From contig JAVVTL010000073.1 of assembly GCA_036653715.1 (NCBI GenBank), positions 1-7,116 on the forward strand: a DNA stretch of 7,116 bases, written 5' to 3'. A program made the position numbers and the translations under genes. Source of the stretch: Scatomorpha sp036653715. GTDB taxonomy: Bacteria > Bacillota > Clostridia > Oscillospirales > Oscillospiraceae. Below the pieces are notes generated by a model. It ran no database searches and was not told the DNA's origin. It was given only the letters and a program-made list of their open reading frames with translations. This document shows, one piece after another, positions 5,846-7,116 of the stretch. Each line of letters begins with the position of its first letter. Within the stretch, counting starts at the first letter, position 1.

Positions 5846-5874
5846 TTCCAAAGTAAAGAAATTGGTGATATACT
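5846..5874 (+). promoter_or_regulatory. Predicted extended -10 promoter for the methionine gamma-lyase gene
   Basis: TATACT (5869-5874) is preceded by TGA, so it is an extended -10; the -35 at 17-bp spacing is TTCCAA (5846-5851), a poor match. Transcription would begin near 5881, leaving about 36 nt before the ATG with its GGAGG site (5903-5907). The minus-strand TTGGAATA at 5851-5844 overlaps the -35. Confidence 0.55.
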
Positions 5875-5916
5875 ACAATTGATTTAGCCACACAACGAAT
5901 TTGGAGGTCATTTTGT

Positions 5917-7113
5917 ATGAAAGAACTCGAAAACTGCGGCTTTTCCACACAAGCCATCCACGCCGGCGCCGAAAAGAACCCCTTTGGCGTTTTGGCGACC
6001 CCTATCTATCAGACGTCCACCTTCGTCTTTGATACCTGCGAGCAGGGCGGCAGGCGCTTTGCCGGCGAGGAGGAGGGCTACATCTACACCCGCCTCGGCA
6101 ACCCCACCACCTCCGCGCTCGAGCGCAAGGTCGCAGCTCTTGAGCACGGCGAGGACGCCGTCGCCGCTTCCTCCGGCATGGGCGCCATCACCTCCGCCAT
6201 TTGGTCGGTCTGCAAGGCGGGCGACCACATCATTGCGGACGAAATCCTCTACGGCTGCACCTACGCCTATCTCTCCCGCGGCATCACCCGCTATGGCGTC
6301 GACGTCAGCTTCATCGACACCTCGGACACGGCGGCGCTGAAGGCGGCAATAAGGCCGAATACCACGCTCGTCTACCTCGAAACCCCCGCGAACCCCACCC
6401 TCAAGGTCGAGGACATCGCGGAGATTGCGCAGGTCGCGCACTCGGCAAATCACCCCATCACCCTCATGGTGGACAACACCTTTGCCTCGCCCTATAATCA
6501 GCTCCCGATAGAGCTTGGCGCGGACGTTGTCGTCCACTCCGTCACGAAATACCTCAACGGTCACGGCGACGTGATAGGCGGACTTGTCGTCGGCAAAAAG
6601 AGCTTCATAACCGAGGTACGCCTTTTCGGGCTGAAGGACATGACCGGCGCGGTCATGGGGCCGTTTGAGGCATATTTGGTCCTGCGCGGCCTGAAAACGC
6701 TGGATGTTCGCATGGCGCGCCACAACGAAAACGCCATGAAAATCGCGGAATGGCTTGAGCGGCACCCGAAGGTCGAGGAGGTCTATTATCCCGGCCTGCA
6801 CTCGTTCCCGGGGCACGAGATTGCAAAAAAGCAGATGCAGCGCGGCTTTGGCGGAATGCTCGCGTTTGAGGTCAAGGGCGGCAGAGCCGCCGGCGCGAAG
6901 CTGCTGAACAGCTGCAAGCTTTGCACCATCGCCGTCTCCCTCGGCGACGCCGAGACGCTTTTGGAGCACCCCGCCTCCATGACCCACTCCCCCTACAGCG
7001 CAGAGGAATTAAAGGAAGCCGGCATCTCCGAGGGCCTCGTCCGCATGTCCGCCGGCCTCGAAAACGTCGAAGACATCATCGCCGACCTCGCTCAGGCGTT
7101 CGAGGCGATATAG
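5917..7113 (+). CDS. megL: Methionine gamma-lyase (Cys/Met-metabolism PLP enzyme)
   Basis: This 398-residue fold-type I PLP enzyme belongs to the cystathionine gamma-lyase family, and methionine gamma-lyase is the best fit. That enzyme cleaves methionine to 2-oxobutyrate, methanethiol and ammonia in the cytoplasm. Visible residues are YIYTR (55-59, phosphate-binding Y57 and R59), SSGMGAI (85-91), LYGCTYAYL (111-119), VDNTFASP (185-192), SVTKYLNGHGD (208-218, PLP lysine K211), GLKDMTGAV (238-246) and HPASMTHSPY (351-360) with R376 near the C-terminus. C114, after Y112 and G113, corresponds to the active-site cysteine typical of methionine gamma-lyases and usually absent in cystathionine gamma-lyases and synthases; the K240-D241 pair also matches. 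The ATG has GGAGG 9 nt upstream. Cystathionine gamma-lyase or O-acetylhomoserine sulfhydrylase activity remains possible. The gene is divergent from ridA. Confidence 0.9.
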   Translation: MKELENCGFSTQAIHAGAEKNPFGVLATPIYQTSTFVFDTCEQGGRRFAGEEEGYIYTRLGNPTTSALERKVAALEHGEDAVAASSGMGAITSAIWSVCKAGDHIIADEILYGCTYAYLSRGITRYGVDVSFIDTSDTAALKAAIRPNTTLVYLETPANPTLKVEDIAEIAQVAHSANHPITLMVDNTFASPYNQLPIELGADVVVHSVTKYLNGHGDVIGGLVVGKKSFITEVRLFGLKDMTGAVMGPFEAYLVLRGLKTLDVRMARHNENAMKIAEWLERHPKVEEVYYPGLHSFPGHEIAKKQMQRGFGGMLAFEVKGGRAAGAKLLNSCKLCTIAVSLGDAETLLEHPASMTHSPYSAEELKEAGISEGLVRMSAGLENVEDIIADLAQAFEAI

Positions 7114-7116
7114 GCG

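Larger units (their letters stand above)
5817..5874. repeat. Mirror-image 14-bp repeat carrying both divergent promoters
   Basis: ATTGGTGTTATACT on the minus strand (5830 to 5817) and ATTGGTGATATACT on the plus strand (5861-5874) differ at one base and face away from each other across a 30-bp AT-rich spacer. Each includes a whole extended -10 element plus seven upstream bases. The CACCAAT / ATTGGTG arms go beyond what a promoter needs and may be protein-binding half-sites. Confidence 0.6.

Noticed and set aside
5908..6987. 359-codon open frame on the minus strand opposite the methionine gamma-lyase gene
   Set aside because: It mirrors the codon pattern of a complete PLP enzyme gene on the other strand, and its translation shows no recognisable domain.

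Overview
The window looks like a chromosomal segment from a GC-rich member of the Bacillota, most likely a Clostridia-type organism (inference). The evidence is the conserved order rpmG-secE-nusG-rplK-rplA, strong AGGAGG-type ribosome binding sites, three TTG start codons, a zinc-ribbon L33, and sigma-A-like promoters with 17-bp spacers. A run of exactly 100 N (5311-5410) shows that two contigs were joined in a scaffold, so adjacency across it is unproven.

Left part (1-1754, minus strand): folC (folylpolyglutamate/dihydrofolate synthase) is followed by ruvX (YqgF-type resolvase) with a 16-nt gap, and the pair probably forms one transcript. A divergent promoter region (about 1726-1789) separates it from a plus-strand AEC-family permease (1872-2810). 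A perfect 8-bp inverted repeat, TGCAAACG-N17-CGTTTGCA, touches both promoters.

Centre (2866-5293, plus strand): this is a self-contained transcription and translation operon. A strong extended -10 promoter (2866-2894) and a roughly 130-nt hairpin-rich leader precede rpmG (L33; 53 codons), secE, nusG, rplK (L11) and rplA (L1). A perfect 14-bp hairpin terminator closes it right after rplA. The rplK-rplA gap (104 nt) is unusually structured and carries a UCCUCC element that could pair with the rplA ribosome binding site.

Right part (5411-7116, after the gap): ridA (enamine/imine deaminase, minus) and a methionine gamma-lyase (plus) are divergently transcribed. Their promoters lie in a nearly perfect mirror-image 14-bp repeat, ATTGGTGNTATACT. 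The lyase reaction passes through the kind of enamine that RidA hydrolyses, so the pair makes metabolic sense.

I see no mobile element, CRISPR array, tRNA, rRNA or defence system, and nothing that amounts to a new multi-gene system. The interest is in regulatory architecture: two symmetric divergent promoter regions and two structured ribosomal-operon RNAs.
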